Shown: one piece after another, positions 26,171 through 34,143 of the stretch
Layout of the letters: each line of letters starts with the position of its first letter
How positions within the stretch are numbered: the first letter of the stretch is position 1
Assembly (NCBI GenBank): GCA_003521815.1
Contig: DPHE01000052.1
Coordinates: forward strand, 1-36,619
Length of the DNA: 36,619 nt
From: Colwellia sp.
Lineage (GTDB): Bacteria; Pseudomonadota; Gammaproteobacteria; Enterobacterales; Alteromonadaceae
Reading direction: 5' to 3'
Program-made: the position numbers and the translations under genes
The notes under the pieces: generated by a model
The model's input: the letters and a program-made list of their open reading frames with translations, nothing else
Database searches by the model: none
What the model was told of the DNA's origin: nothing

Positions 26171-26279
26171 CAGTGATTTCCAGTAAGTAAGCAAAACACA
26201 TAATATTCATTAGTGTTTATTTAAGGGTAGAGATTTGGTAATGTTTTATTTAGGGAAAACTAATTCTCCTAGTTGTTTC

Positions 26280-27227
26280 TTATTTACTTATCTGGACCTG
26301 TCTAGCAGCTTCAATAACTAATTGCCGAAACCATATATGACTAGCATCATGATGTAATAAAGGGCTCCAAATCATTTTTAATTCCATGTCAGGTATATCA
26401 AATGGTGGTTTGATGATGATATAGGTATCATCATTTTTATGAAGCATGGCTGCTTTGGTTGGTAATGTAGCGATTAAGTTATCTTCATGAGCCAATTTCA
26501 TCGCAACTAGGAAATTACGAGTAAACACTTTAATGTCACGCTGTTTACCTATTTTTGCGAGTGATTCATCCACCCAGCCAAGTTTTTGTACATCATTCGG
26601 GTTCATTCCAACACCAACACCAAAACCTGTTTTTGATACCCAGACATGTTTAGAGGCTAGGTAAGAGTTTAAATTAAAGTTAGAAACTATCGGGTTATTA
26701 GCACTCAGTAAGCATGAAAATGAATCACGCCAAATAGACTTTTGATGAAACGATTGTGGTAATTCATCAAAACGGTTAATCGCCATATCTATTTTACCTG
26801 CTTCAACATCATGAAAGGTAACATCACTGGGTGTCATTATATCAATCGTAACATTAGGTGCTGTTTTGTTAAGTAACTTTAACAAGATAGGTAATAAGGT
26901 TGAAGCGGCATAATCACTGGCCATAATACGAAAAACACGGGTACTATTCTTCTCATTAAACTCTTCTTCGCCTTGAAGTGCTTCCTCTAATTCAAGTAAA
27001 ATTTTTCTAATAGTTGGTGCTAAAGTTCTTGCTCTCTCTGTTGGGACCATACCATCAGAAGTGCGCACTAAAATAGGATCATTAAACAAATTGCGTAAAC
27101 GCTTCAAGCCATTACTCATTGCGGGTTGGGTAATATTAAGCTGGTTAGCCGCACGGGTAACATTTTTCTCTCTGAGTAAAACATCTAGATAAATAAGTAG
27201 GTTTAAATCAATCTTTGAAATATTCAT
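26280..27227 (-). CDS. LysR-family transcriptional regulator
   Basis: A 315-residue regulator with an N-terminal winged helix-turn-helix (IDLNLLIYLDVLLREKNVTR, AANQLNITQPAMSNGLKRLR) and a C-terminal periplasmic-binding-protein-like effector domain (FRIMASDYAASTLLPILLKL; GKIDMAINRF). The 'DLNLL...L.E..V..AA..L..TQ.A.S..L.RLR' form belongs to the NodD/LeuO-like branch. The longest frame starts at ATG 27254, with no ribosome site; ATG 27227 with AGAGAG about 11 bases upstream matches the usual LysR start better. It is divergent from the isocitrate lyase gene, the normal position for a LysR target. Control of the shunt is an inference from position. Confidence 0.88.
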   Translation of the reverse strand: MNISKIDLNLLIYLDVLLREKNVTRAANQLNITQPAMSNGLKRLRNLFNDPILVRTSDGMVPTERARTLAPTIRKILLELEEALQGEEEFNEKNSTRVFRIMASDYAASTLLPILLKLLNKTAPNVTIDIMTPSDVTFHDVEAGKIDMAINRFDELPQSFHQKSIWRDSFSCLLSANNPIVSNFNLNSYLASKHVWVSKTGFGVGVGMNPNDVQKLGWVDESLAKIGKQRDIKVFTRNFLVAMKLAHEDNLIATLPTKAAMLHKNDDTYIIIKPPFDIPDMELKMIWSPLLHHDASHIWFRQLVIEAARQVQISK

Positions 27228-27568
27228 GAATTTAATGACTCTCTGGAAAAACATAACTAAAATATATATAAGCGATTATTTTGTAATATTCAACGTTTAT
27301 TATTAACCATTTCATAACATCTAAGGATATAAAAAGCGCTTTATTATCATAACCTATTGTTTTTAAAATTTTAATTGTAAATTGATTTAAATTTAAATTA
27401 TTGGTATTTTTTGTGTGAATGACGGTAATAAAAATTATATATTTCCTAAATACATAGCGAGTAGATTATGCTTTTTATCGTCTAGTGTGATGGTCAACAA
27501 AGTCTGTCACAACAATTAAGCTAATATAACTTTTTATATATTAACAAACAAAGTAAACGGAGATTGAT
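27228..27568. promoter_or_regulatory. divergent regulatory region between the lysR gene and isocitrate lyase gene
   Basis: No gene is seen in these 341 bases. The region is very AT-rich. It contains a self-complementary AATTTAAATT near 27389-27398, an ATTGG (CCAAT on the minus strand) at 27400-27404, and TGTGA (27486-27490) and TCACA (27507-27511) in inverted orientation 16 bases apart. A good GGAG ribosome site lies before the ATG at 27569. A TATAAC near 27530 is a possible -10 for the isocitrate lyase gene. The length suggests several regulatory sites. Confidence 0.45.
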
Positions 27569-29155
27569 ATGTCTAATTATCAGAGTGCAATAGAAGCGGT
27601 TCAAGCGATTAAAGCAAAAGCAGGTAGCTCTTGGGATCCTATAAACCCAGAATCAGTTGCTCGTATGCGTCTACAGAACAAATTTAAAACTGGTCTAGAG
27701 ATTGCTCAGTACACTGCAGATATTATGAATGCAGACATGGCCGCATTTGATGCAGACAATACTCAATATACACAATCTCTAGGTTGTTGGCATGGTTTTG
27801 TTGGCCAACAAAAAATGATTTCTATCAAGAAACATTTTGATGGAAAAACAGATCGTCGTTACTTATATCTTTCAGGTTGGATGGTAGCTGCATTACGTTC
27901 TGAATTTGGTCCTCTTCCTGACCAATCTATGCACGAAAAAACGTCTGTAGCTTCTTTAGTTGCTGAGCTTTATACATTCTTACGTCAAGCTGATGCACGT
28001 GAACTAGGCGGTCTTTTCCGCGAATTAGATGCTGCTGCTGAAGGCGATAAAGCTGCAATCCAAGATCAAATTGATAACCACGTAACTCACGTTGTTCCAA
28101 TTGTTGCTGATATCGATGCTGGTTTTGGTAATGCTGAAGCGACTTACATCATGGCTAAGCAAATGATTGAAGCGGGTGCTTGTGCTCTTCAAATTGAAAA
28201 CCAAGTAGCTGATGAAAAGCAATGTGGTCATCAAGATGGCAAAGTAACTGTTCCTCATGCTGATTTCCATTCTAAGATTCGTGCATTACGCCATGCTTTC
28301 TTAGAGCTAGGTATCGACAACGGTCTTATCGTTGCACGTACTGACTCTGAAGGTGCTGGTCTTACTAAAGAAATCGCTGTAGTTAAAGAGCCTGGTGATT
28401 CTGGTGATATCTATAACTCTTACTTAGACGTTGAAGAAATCAGCGTAGCTGACATGGAAGAAGGCGATGTATGCTTTAACCGTGACGGTAAATTAGTTCG
28501 TCCTAAGCGTTTACCTTCAGGTTTATACCAATTCCGTCAAGGTACTGGCCATGAACGTTGTGTATTTGACTGTATCGGTGCATTGAATGCAGGTGCAGAT
28601 TTACTATGGATTGAAACTGCAGTTCCTACAGTACACGAAATTGCTGGCATGATGGATGATGTTCGTAAAGTTCACCCAACTGCGAAACTTGTTTATAACA
28701 ACTCTCCATCTTTTAACTGGACACTTAACTTCCGTCAGCAAGCATATGACGCAATGGTTGAAGCGGGTCAAGATGTATCTGCATATGTTCGTGCTGACTT
28801 AATGAAAGCTGAATATGACGAAACTGAATTGTCTGCAACAGCTGATGAGCGCATTCGTACTTTCCAAGCAGATACTGCACGTGAAGCGAACGTATTCCAT
28901 CACTTAATCACTCTACCTACTTATCATACTACTGCGTTGTCTGTAGACAACCTAGCTAAAGAGTACTTTGGTGAGCAAGGTATGCTTGGTTATGTTAAGA
29001 AAGTTCAACGTGAAGAAATTCGTCAAGGCATCGCATGTGTTAAACATCAAAACATGTCAGGTTCTGATATGGGTGATGACCACAAAGAATACTTTGCTGG
29101 TGAAAATGCTCTTAAAGCAGGCGGCGCGAAAAACACTTCTAACCAGTTTAACTAA
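27569..29155 (+). CDS. aceA: isocitrate lyase, long (Pseudomonas/Colwellia) type
   Basis: It splits isocitrate to succinate and glyoxylate, the first step of the glyoxylate shunt. At 528 residues it is longer than the E. coli enzyme (about 434) and matches the subfamily of Pseudomonas aeruginosa and Colwellia. Visible are GSSWDPINPESVARMRLQN, SGWMVAALRSEFG, the metal-binding IVADIDAGFGNAEAT, ALQIENQVADEKQCGHQDGK with the catalytic Cys near residue 219 (KQCGH in place of KKCGH, normal for this subfamily), IVARTDSEGAGL, and YNNSPSFNWTLNF. GGAG lies before the ATG. As I recall, a 528-residue isocitrate lyase from Colwellia maris was reported to be cold-labile in part and induced by cold and acetate. 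Confidence 0.96.
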   Translation: MSNYQSAIEAVQAIKAKAGSSWDPINPESVARMRLQNKFKTGLEIAQYTADIMNADMAAFDADNTQYTQSLGCWHGFVGQQKMISIKKHFDGKTDRRYLYLSGWMVAALRSEFGPLPDQSMHEKTSVASLVAELYTFLRQADARELGGLFRELDAAAEGDKAAIQDQIDNHVTHVVPIVADIDAGFGNAEATYIMAKQMIEAGACALQIENQVADEKQCGHQDGKVTVPHADFHSKIRALRHAFLELGIDNGLIVARTDSEGAGLTKEIAVVKEPGDSGDIYNSYLDVEEISVADMEEGDVCFNRDGKLVRPKRLPSGLYQFRQGTGHERCVFDCIGALNAGADLLWIETAVPTVHEIAGMMDDVRKVHPTAKLVYNNSPSFNWTLNFRQQAYDAMVEAGQDVSAYVRADLMKAEYDETELSATADERIRTFQADTAREANVFHHLITLPTYHTTALSVDNLAKEYFGEQGMLGYVKKVQREEIRQGIACVKHQNMSGSDMGDDHKEYFAGENALKAGGAKNTSNQFN

Positions 29156-29215
29156 TAGCAAATATTGTTAATGTGTTAAGTGGTACTTAGATATTTGTAA
29201 AATATCGGTACAAAT

Positions 29216-29250
29216 AAAAAAGCTAGAGTTATTAAACTCTAGCTTTTTTT
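29216..29250. terminator. rho-independent terminator of the isocitrate lyase gene
   Basis: AAAAAAGCTAGAGTT and AACTCTAGCTTTTTT are fully complementary around a four-base loop, followed by further T. It is a strong bidirectional hairpin 60 bases past the stop. Confidence 0.92.
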
Positions 29251-29370
29251 GTTTTAAAAACTAATAGCCATATCACTTTTATTAGAATAATGTTGAGAAA
29301 AGTGATAAGTGGGTGACTACTGATATTATCAATATTTTGAATTTGATAAGAACAGTAGCACTTAACTCTA

Positions 29371-30150
29371 TTAGAAATTATAAATTAACGTCATTGAGGT
29401 TTCTGTGTTTGTTTTTTCAAACTCAGGTTCAACTTCAGTGTCATAATCTATTCGTAAAGCGAATTTTAGTTGTAAAGAGTCAATTAACTGAGCGGTAACT
29501 GAGGTTTCAGATTTATAAACACTATTATCGCCTGACTTAGTCGCTTGTTTTGCAATAAGGTATTGTTTAAATTTAACAAAATCATTGAACTTATGTGTAT
29601 AAAGAGCTTGTGCTTGTAAAATTAAGCTAGTGTTGTTCTCTGAAGAATTAGTATCAGTTGCACGGGTCACATCATATTGCACACCGGGACCTACATCAGC
29701 AAAAAAAGATGAAGTTTCAGTGTCATACCAGTGGCGACCCCAACCAGCAGAAAAAGAACTTTGTGATTCAAAACCACTGAATTTATCTTGTTCATAAGCA
29801 AGGTTAGCGTAAAGGTAGTTTTTACGCTCTTCACCTATTGTGTAGTTGGTTTGAGTGAGGATATCCCACTTATTATCCGTCGTTTCAAATTCTTCATTGC
29901 CAGCGGCATCTTCCGTTTCAAGCTTTTTAGCTAAAATATTGAAAGCAACGACAGAGCGCCATTTATCTTTTTCATACTGTAGATTAAAACCGGCTTTTAT
30001 GTCTGCACTTTTTGTGTTGCCTGTTTTATATAAAAAACCTAACTCAGTTGAGGCCGTATATTCTGGTTTTTTTTCAGTGTCTTCCGCTGATACTGCGTAT
30101 GATACTAGTGGCAATAAGCTTAAAGCAATTAGTGTGTACTTATGAATCAT
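29371..30150 (-). CDS. DUF481 outer-membrane beta-barrel protein (first paralogue)
   Basis: A 259-residue exported protein with signal peptide MIHKYTLIALSLLPLVSYAV and probable cleavage after VSA. The mature part has alternating strands typical of DUF481 (YdiY, 'salt-induced outer membrane protein'): ASTELGFLYKTGNTKSADIK, WRSVVAFNILAKKLE, DNKWDILTQTNYTIG, FSAGWGRHWYDTETSSFFAD, VGPGVQYDVTRAT, and a final strand TSMTLIYNF ending in Phe as barrels do. The function of the family is not settled. GAGGGAACATC leads to the ATG. It is 105 bases downstream of its paralogue on the same strand. Confidence 0.85.
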   Translation of the reverse strand: MIHKYTLIALSLLPLVSYAVSAEDTEKKPEYTASTELGFLYKTGNTKSADIKAGFNLQYEKDKWRSVVAFNILAKKLETEDAAGNEEFETTDNKWDILTQTNYTIGEERKNYLYANLAYEQDKFSGFESQSSFSAGWGRHWYDTETSSFFADVGPGVQYDVTRATDTNSSENNTSLILQAQALYTHKFNDFVKFKQYLIAKQATKSGDNSVYKSETSVTAQLIDSLQLKFALRIDYDTEVEPEFEKTNTETSMTLIYNF

Positions 30151-30255
30151 GATGTTCCCTCATTATGTTTTATAGGTTAATTTTAGAAAAATATAAAATC
30201 AGTTATTTTAATCTTATAGACTAAAATAATTTTAAAATCCATAAGAGAGGGGAAA

Positions 30256-31143
30256 TTAGAAACTATACACTAGCGTTATGGCGGTTTGCGTATTTAAGTT
30301 TTTCTTGTCATCTTCGACATCAGTATTGTAGTTAACTGTAAAAGTAAACTTTAGCTGCAATGTTGAAATAAGTTTAGTCGTTAGAGCTGTTTCGGCTTTA
30401 TAAATACTATTTTCGCCCTTTTTCATTGCTTGTTTAGCACTAAAGTATTGTTTTAATTCAACATGATCGTTTATTTTTCTTATATAGAGCGCTTGAGTTT
30501 GTATAATCCATGACGTGATTGTAGTTGTTGGCTCTGTATCTGTTGCTCTAAATTGATCGCGCTTAAAGCCAGGTCCAATATCAGCCCAAAGTGAGGCCTC
30601 ATTAGTTTTATACCAATGTTTACCCCAACCACTAGACACTGAGCTTTGGCTGATAAAGCTACTAAAATCATTTTCTTCATACCAAACATTACCGTATATG
30701 TAATGTTTATCGCTACGGCCTAAACTGTAGTTAGTTTGTGAAGCGATTGTCCATTTTTGGTCAGTAGTTCTAAAATGAACATCACCCGTCTCTTCATCCG
30801 CTATATCCGCTTTTTTTATTAGTAAATCTATTTTTAACAAGCTTAACCAACGGTCTTGCTCGAAACGTAAATCAACTCCCGTTTTTATATCAGCACTATT
30901 AGTATCACCGCTTTTATATAAAAACCCTAATTCAGCAGAGCCAATCAATATAGGCACATTATGGGCTGTATTTGTTTGTACTGCTTTTTCAAGGCTAGAT
31001 AAAACATCGGTAGTCGTTGCGTTCGATGGGGCGTTTATTCCACTTATTGATACCTGGTTATTCTCATTTTGAGAGTAACTTTTTTGTGCATAAGCAGCAA
31101 TAGATAAGAAAAAAAATGATGTGAGTACTAAAAAACGAAACAT
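30256..31143 (-). CDS. DUF481 outer-membrane beta-barrel protein (second paralogue)
   Basis: A 295-residue paralogue of the gene at 29371, sharing the same order of strands: SAELGFLYKSGDTNSADIKT, RTTDQKWTIASQTNYSLG, SVSSGWGKHWYKTNEASLWA, DIGPGFKRDQFRATDTEPTT, and the ending TAITLVYSF. The signal peptide is MFRFLVLTSFFFLSIAAYA. Unlike the paralogue it has about 45 extra residues after the signal (QKSYSQNENNQVSISG onward), polar and Ser/Thr/Asn-rich, which may be a flexible periplasmic segment. The pair is a tandem duplication that has diverged. GAG lies near the ATG. A TATAAT near 31238 on the minus strand is a possible -10. Confidence 0.85.
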   Translation of the reverse strand: MFRFLVLTSFFFLSIAAYAQKSYSQNENNQVSISGINAPSNATTTDVLSSLEKAVQTNTAHNVPILIGSAELGFLYKSGDTNSADIKTGVDLRFEQDRWLSLLKIDLLIKKADIADEETGDVHFRTTDQKWTIASQTNYSLGRSDKHYIYGNVWYEENDFSSFISQSSVSSGWGKHWYKTNEASLWADIGPGFKRDQFRATDTEPTTTITSWIIQTQALYIRKINDHVELKQYFSAKQAMKKGENSIYKAETALTTKLISTLQLKFTFTVNYNTDVEDDKKNLNTQTAITLVYSF

Positions 31144-31340
31144 TTGATTCTCAATTTTACAGAAAATTTTAACTAAGACGGTTAAGTTACCGCAGTTAAT
31201 AAAACATAATGGAGTTATAAGCGATTATACACGCGCGATATTATAGCGGGTATAGGTAAATCAGCATATTAAAGAGCGGTATTATAAATAAATTATATTT
31301 ATAATAAAGGGTTTATTTGTATTAAAACTAAAAAGAAGAG

Positions 31341-31373
31341 AACCACCTATCCATAGGTAAAAGCTAGGTGGTT
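31341..31373 (-). terminator. probable terminator of fba
   Basis: AACCACCTA (31341-31349) and TAGGTGGTT (31365-31373) pair perfectly. On the minus strand the hairpin is followed by CTCTTCTTTTTAGTTTT, a broken U tract, so termination is likely but not certain. Confidence 0.6.
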
Positions 31374-31383
31374 TGGGTATAAA

Positions 31384-32448
31384 CTATTTGATTATCGCGT
31401 TGAGTGTACCTGCTTGATACAGATCAAACATCTTATCAAGGCTAATTGGTTTTATTTTATTGGCATTACCTGCGGTATTAAATGCTTCATAACGGGCAAT
31501 ACAAATATCGGTCATCGCTTTAGTCGTTTCAGCTAAAAATTTACGAGGATCAAATTCACTTGGGTTTTGTGCTAGAAAGCGTCTGGTTGCTCCCGTTGAG
31601 GCTAATCGTAAATCAGTATCAATATTTACTTTACGAACACCATTTCTGATACCTTCTTGAATTTGTTCCACAGGTACGCCATAAGTTTCTGGGATATTAC
31701 CACCAAATTCATTAATAATGGCTAACCATTCTTGTGGTACAGACGATGAACCATGCATAACTAGATGGGTATTAGGAATACGTTGATGTATGGCTTTAAT
31801 ACGATCAATCGCTAAAATATCACCAGTGGGTGGGCGAGTAAATTTATATGCACCATGAGAAGTGCCACAGGCAATTGCTAATGCATCAACTTGTGTCTTT
31901 TTAACAAAGTCAGCGGCCTCTTCAGGATCGGTTAGCATTTGTTCAAGTGTTAATTTACCTACAGCACCAATACCATCTTCTTCACCGGCTTCACCTGTTT
32001 CTAATGAACCTAAACAACCTAATTCACCCTCAACAGAGACTCCACAAGCATGCGCCATTTCAACTGTACGCTTGGTCACTTCAACGTTATATTCGTAGCT
32101 ACTTGGCGTTTTACCATCATCCATTAAAGAGCCATCCATCATTACTGATGAGAAACCTAATTGAATAGAGCGCTGACATATAGTGGGTGAAGTGCCATGA
32201 TCTTGATGCATTACGACTGGAATATGCGGGAATTCTTCAATGGCTGCTAAAATTAAATGGCGTAAAAATGGGGCTCCAGCATACTTACGAGCACCTGCAG
32301 AACCTTGAAGGATAACAGGGCTATCAGTTTTATCTGCTGCAATCATAATTGCGCGCACTTGCTCTAAATTATTAACATTAAATGCGGGGATTCCATATTC
32401 AAACTCTGCAGCATGATCAAGCATTTGACGCATTGAAATTAAAGCCAT
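31384..32448 (-). CDS. fba: class II fructose-bisphosphate aldolase (Calvin-cycle-type subfamily)
   Basis: A zinc enzyme that interconverts fructose 1,6-bisphosphate with DHAP and glyceraldehyde 3-phosphate. It has 354 residues. Zinc and substrate sites are visible: VVMHQDHGTSPTICQRSIQ (zinc His, catalytic Asp), VEGELGCLGSLETGEAGEED, ALAIACGTSHGAYKF (zinc His), HLVMHGSSSVPQEWL (zinc His) and VRKVNIDTDLRLA. The EEDGIGAVG insertion and overall length fit the CbbA-like subfamily used by many gammaproteobacteria for glycolysis and gluconeogenesis. CTAGGAG lies six bases before the ATG. It is separated from pgk by 494 bases and has its own promoter region. Confidence 0.96.
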   Translation of the reverse strand: MALISMRQMLDHAAEFEYGIPAFNVNNLEQVRAIMIAADKTDSPVILQGSAGARKYAGAPFLRHLILAAIEEFPHIPVVMHQDHGTSPTICQRSIQLGFSSVMMDGSLMDDGKTPSSYEYNVEVTKRTVEMAHACGVSVEGELGCLGSLETGEAGEEDGIGAVGKLTLEQMLTDPEEAADFVKKTQVDALAIACGTSHGAYKFTRPPTGDILAIDRIKAIHQRIPNTHLVMHGSSSVPQEWLAIINEFGGNIPETYGVPVEQIQEGIRNGVRKVNIDTDLRLASTGATRRFLAQNPSEFDPRKFLAETTKAMTDICIARYEAFNTAGNANKIKPISLDKMFDLYQAGTLNAIIK

Positions 32449-32810
32449 TGGTTACTCCTAGGTTAGTCTATTAAATGGTTTGTTTATTATAGTGAAAGTT
32501 TTCTATTTTAATGACTAAATTATAGCAGAGATTAATCGCTTCTGGCACAGAAAATTATGCTTTTGAATCTTCTATGGGGAATATTAGATTTTGGTATAAA
32601 AATCACAACCAAAGCTTATGAAAAAACGTTGTTTACATCCGTTTTTTGTTCTTATGAATGAAAGTTAACCAAATGTATTATCATCGTTGATGATGAGGTA
32701 AGGTATTTTTTCTATTAAGTTTTGGATGCAAAATATACTGGTTATAGTGCTATCTGATGCGATAGTAAATGCATTGTTTATATTATTGTATTCTTCTTTT
32801 GAATTATAAT
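32449..32810. other. intergenic region upstream of fba
   Basis: No gene is seen. Two perfect minus-strand TATAAT boxes at 32486-32491 and 32519-32524 are candidate -10 elements for fba, though neither has a good -35. The rest is AT-rich without other structure that I can see. Confidence 0.4.
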
Positions 32811-32860
32811 ACCTAAATCACTTCAAGATACCGTGACGGATATTTTGAGGTGGTTTAGGT
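32811..32860 (+). repeat. long hairpin with only G-U wobbles on the plus strand
   Basis: ACCTAAATCACTTCAAGATA (32811-32830) faces TATTTTGAGGTGGTTTAGGT (32841-32860). All 20 positions pair in plus-strand RNA, with 17 Watson-Crick and three G-U pairs; the small loop contains a further CCG-TGA-CGG stem. In minus-strand RNA the same three positions would be A-C mismatches. Its arms resemble the ends of the element at 35138-35300. It lies between the pgk terminator and fba with no plus-strand gene nearby. Confidence 0.6.
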
Positions 32861-32868
32861 GTATACCC

Positions 32869-32917
32869 AAATAAAAGCCTAACGAGGGAATTTTGTTTAC
32901 GCGTTAGGCTTTTATTT
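32869..32917. terminator. rho-independent terminator of pgk
   Basis: AAATAAAAGCCTAACG (32869-32884) and CGTTAGGCTTTTATTT (32902-32917) are perfectly complementary over 16 bases. It lies 25 bases past the pgk stop, and on the minus strand the arm ends in TTTTATTT. Confidence 0.85.
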
Positions 32918-32942
32918 CTATAAACTGAATGCTTTACACACG

Positions 32943-34124
32943 TTACAGTTTACTTGCTCTTTGCTCTAAAATTTCTACCGCTGGAAGTTTTTTACCCTCT
33001 AAAAATTCTAGAAAAGCACCGCCACCTGTAGAAATATAAGATATTTTATCTTTAATACCATATTTATCAACCGCAGCTAAGGTGTCGCCTCCGCCAGCAA
33101 TTGAAAAAGCTGAGCTATCAGCAATCGCGTTGGCAATCGCTTCTGTACCTTTACCAAACTGATCAAATTCAAATACGCCAACTGGGCCATTCCATACAAT
33201 GGTACCGGCATCTTTAATTATTTGGGCAAGGTTCTCAGCAGAGTTGGGTCCAATATCAAAAATCATTTCTTCATCATTTACCTCGCTCACACTTTTTAGT
33301 GTTGCTTTAGCGGTAGGTGAAAATTCATTAGCAACAATCACATCACTAGGGATAGGAATATCACCCTTGTTAGCTTGAGCTTGTAGGGTTAAACGTTGTG
33401 CTTCGGCGACTAAATCAGCTTCATATAATGATTTTCCGACGTTATGTTTAGCGGCTGCAATAAAGGTGTTTGCAATTCCGCCGCCAACAATAAGTTGATC
33501 AACAATGCCTGATAATGATTCTAAGACCGTTAGCTTAGTTGACACTTTTGAGCCACCAACAATGGCAACCATTGGGCGGGCAGGGTTGTCTAGTGCTTTA
33601 CCTAACGCATCTAATTCGCCTACAAGTAATGGGCCAGCACAAGCAGTAGGCGCATATTTAGCCACGCCGTGTGTACTGGCTTGGGCACGATGAGCGGTAC
33701 CAAAAGCGTCCATTACAAAAATATCGCAAAGGGCGGCTAGTTGTTGAGATAAAGCGTCATTATTTTTCTTTTCGCCTTTATTAAAGCGAACGTTTTCAAA
33801 AATAACTAATTCACCAGTCGCTACTTCAACCCCAGATAAGTAATCTGTTACCATACGTACAGGGAAGTTAAGCGCTGCTGCTAGGTAATCAGCAACAGGT
33901 TTTAGAGAATATTCTGTATTATATTCCCCTTCTGTTGGGCGACCAAGGTGTGACATTACCATTACTTTTGCACCCGCTTCTAATGCGAGTTTTATGGTGG
34001 GTAGGGCTGCTTGTAAGCGTGCATCTGATGTGATTTTACCTTCTTGCACAGGTACATTTAAATCTTCACGGATAAGAACACGTTGTCCGGCTAGGTTGAG
34101 ATCAGTCATGTTAATAATAGACAT
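32943..34124 (-). CDS. pgk: phosphoglycerate kinase
   Basis: It transfers phosphate between 1,3-bisphosphoglycerate and ADP in glycolysis and in reverse in gluconeogenesis. Visible parts are the N-domain substrate site VLIREDLNVPVQEGKITSDA, VMVMSHLGRPTEGEY and FNKGEKKN, the hinge, and the C-domain nucleotide site VAIVGGSKVSTKL, LIVGGGIANTF, VWNGPVGVFE and SIAGGGDTLAAVD. The longest frame begins at a TTG (34139). I choose ATG 34124, which gives MSIINMTDLNLAGQRV, nearly the E. coli start, with TTTGGAG nine bases upstream. That gives 393 residues. It begins 19 bases after the rdgC stop, so the two are probably cotranscribed; no epd gene is present. Confidence 0.97.
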   Translation of the reverse strand: MSIINMTDLNLAGQRVLIREDLNVPVQEGKITSDARLQAALPTIKLALEAGAKVMVMSHLGRPTEGEYNTEYSLKPVADYLAAALNFPVRMVTDYLSGVEVATGELVIFENVRFNKGEKKNNDALSQQLAALCDIFVMDAFGTAHRAQASTHGVAKYAPTACAGPLLVGELDALGKALDNPARPMVAIVGGSKVSTKLTVLESLSGIVDQLIVGGGIANTFIAAAKHNVGKSLYEADLVAEAQRLTLQAQANKGDIPIPSDVIVANEFSPTAKATLKSVSEVNDEEMIFDIGPNSAENLAQIIKDAGTIVWNGPVGVFEFDQFGKGTEAIANAIADSSAFSIAGGGDTLAAVDKYGIKDKISYISTGGGAFLEFLEGKKLPAVEILEQRASKL

Positions 34125-34143
34125 TTTTTTAGGCTCCAAAAGT

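Noticed and set aside
27486..27511. TGTGA...TCACA as a CRP site upstream of the isocitrate lyase gene
   Set aside because: The half sites are 16 bases apart, whereas CRP needs six.
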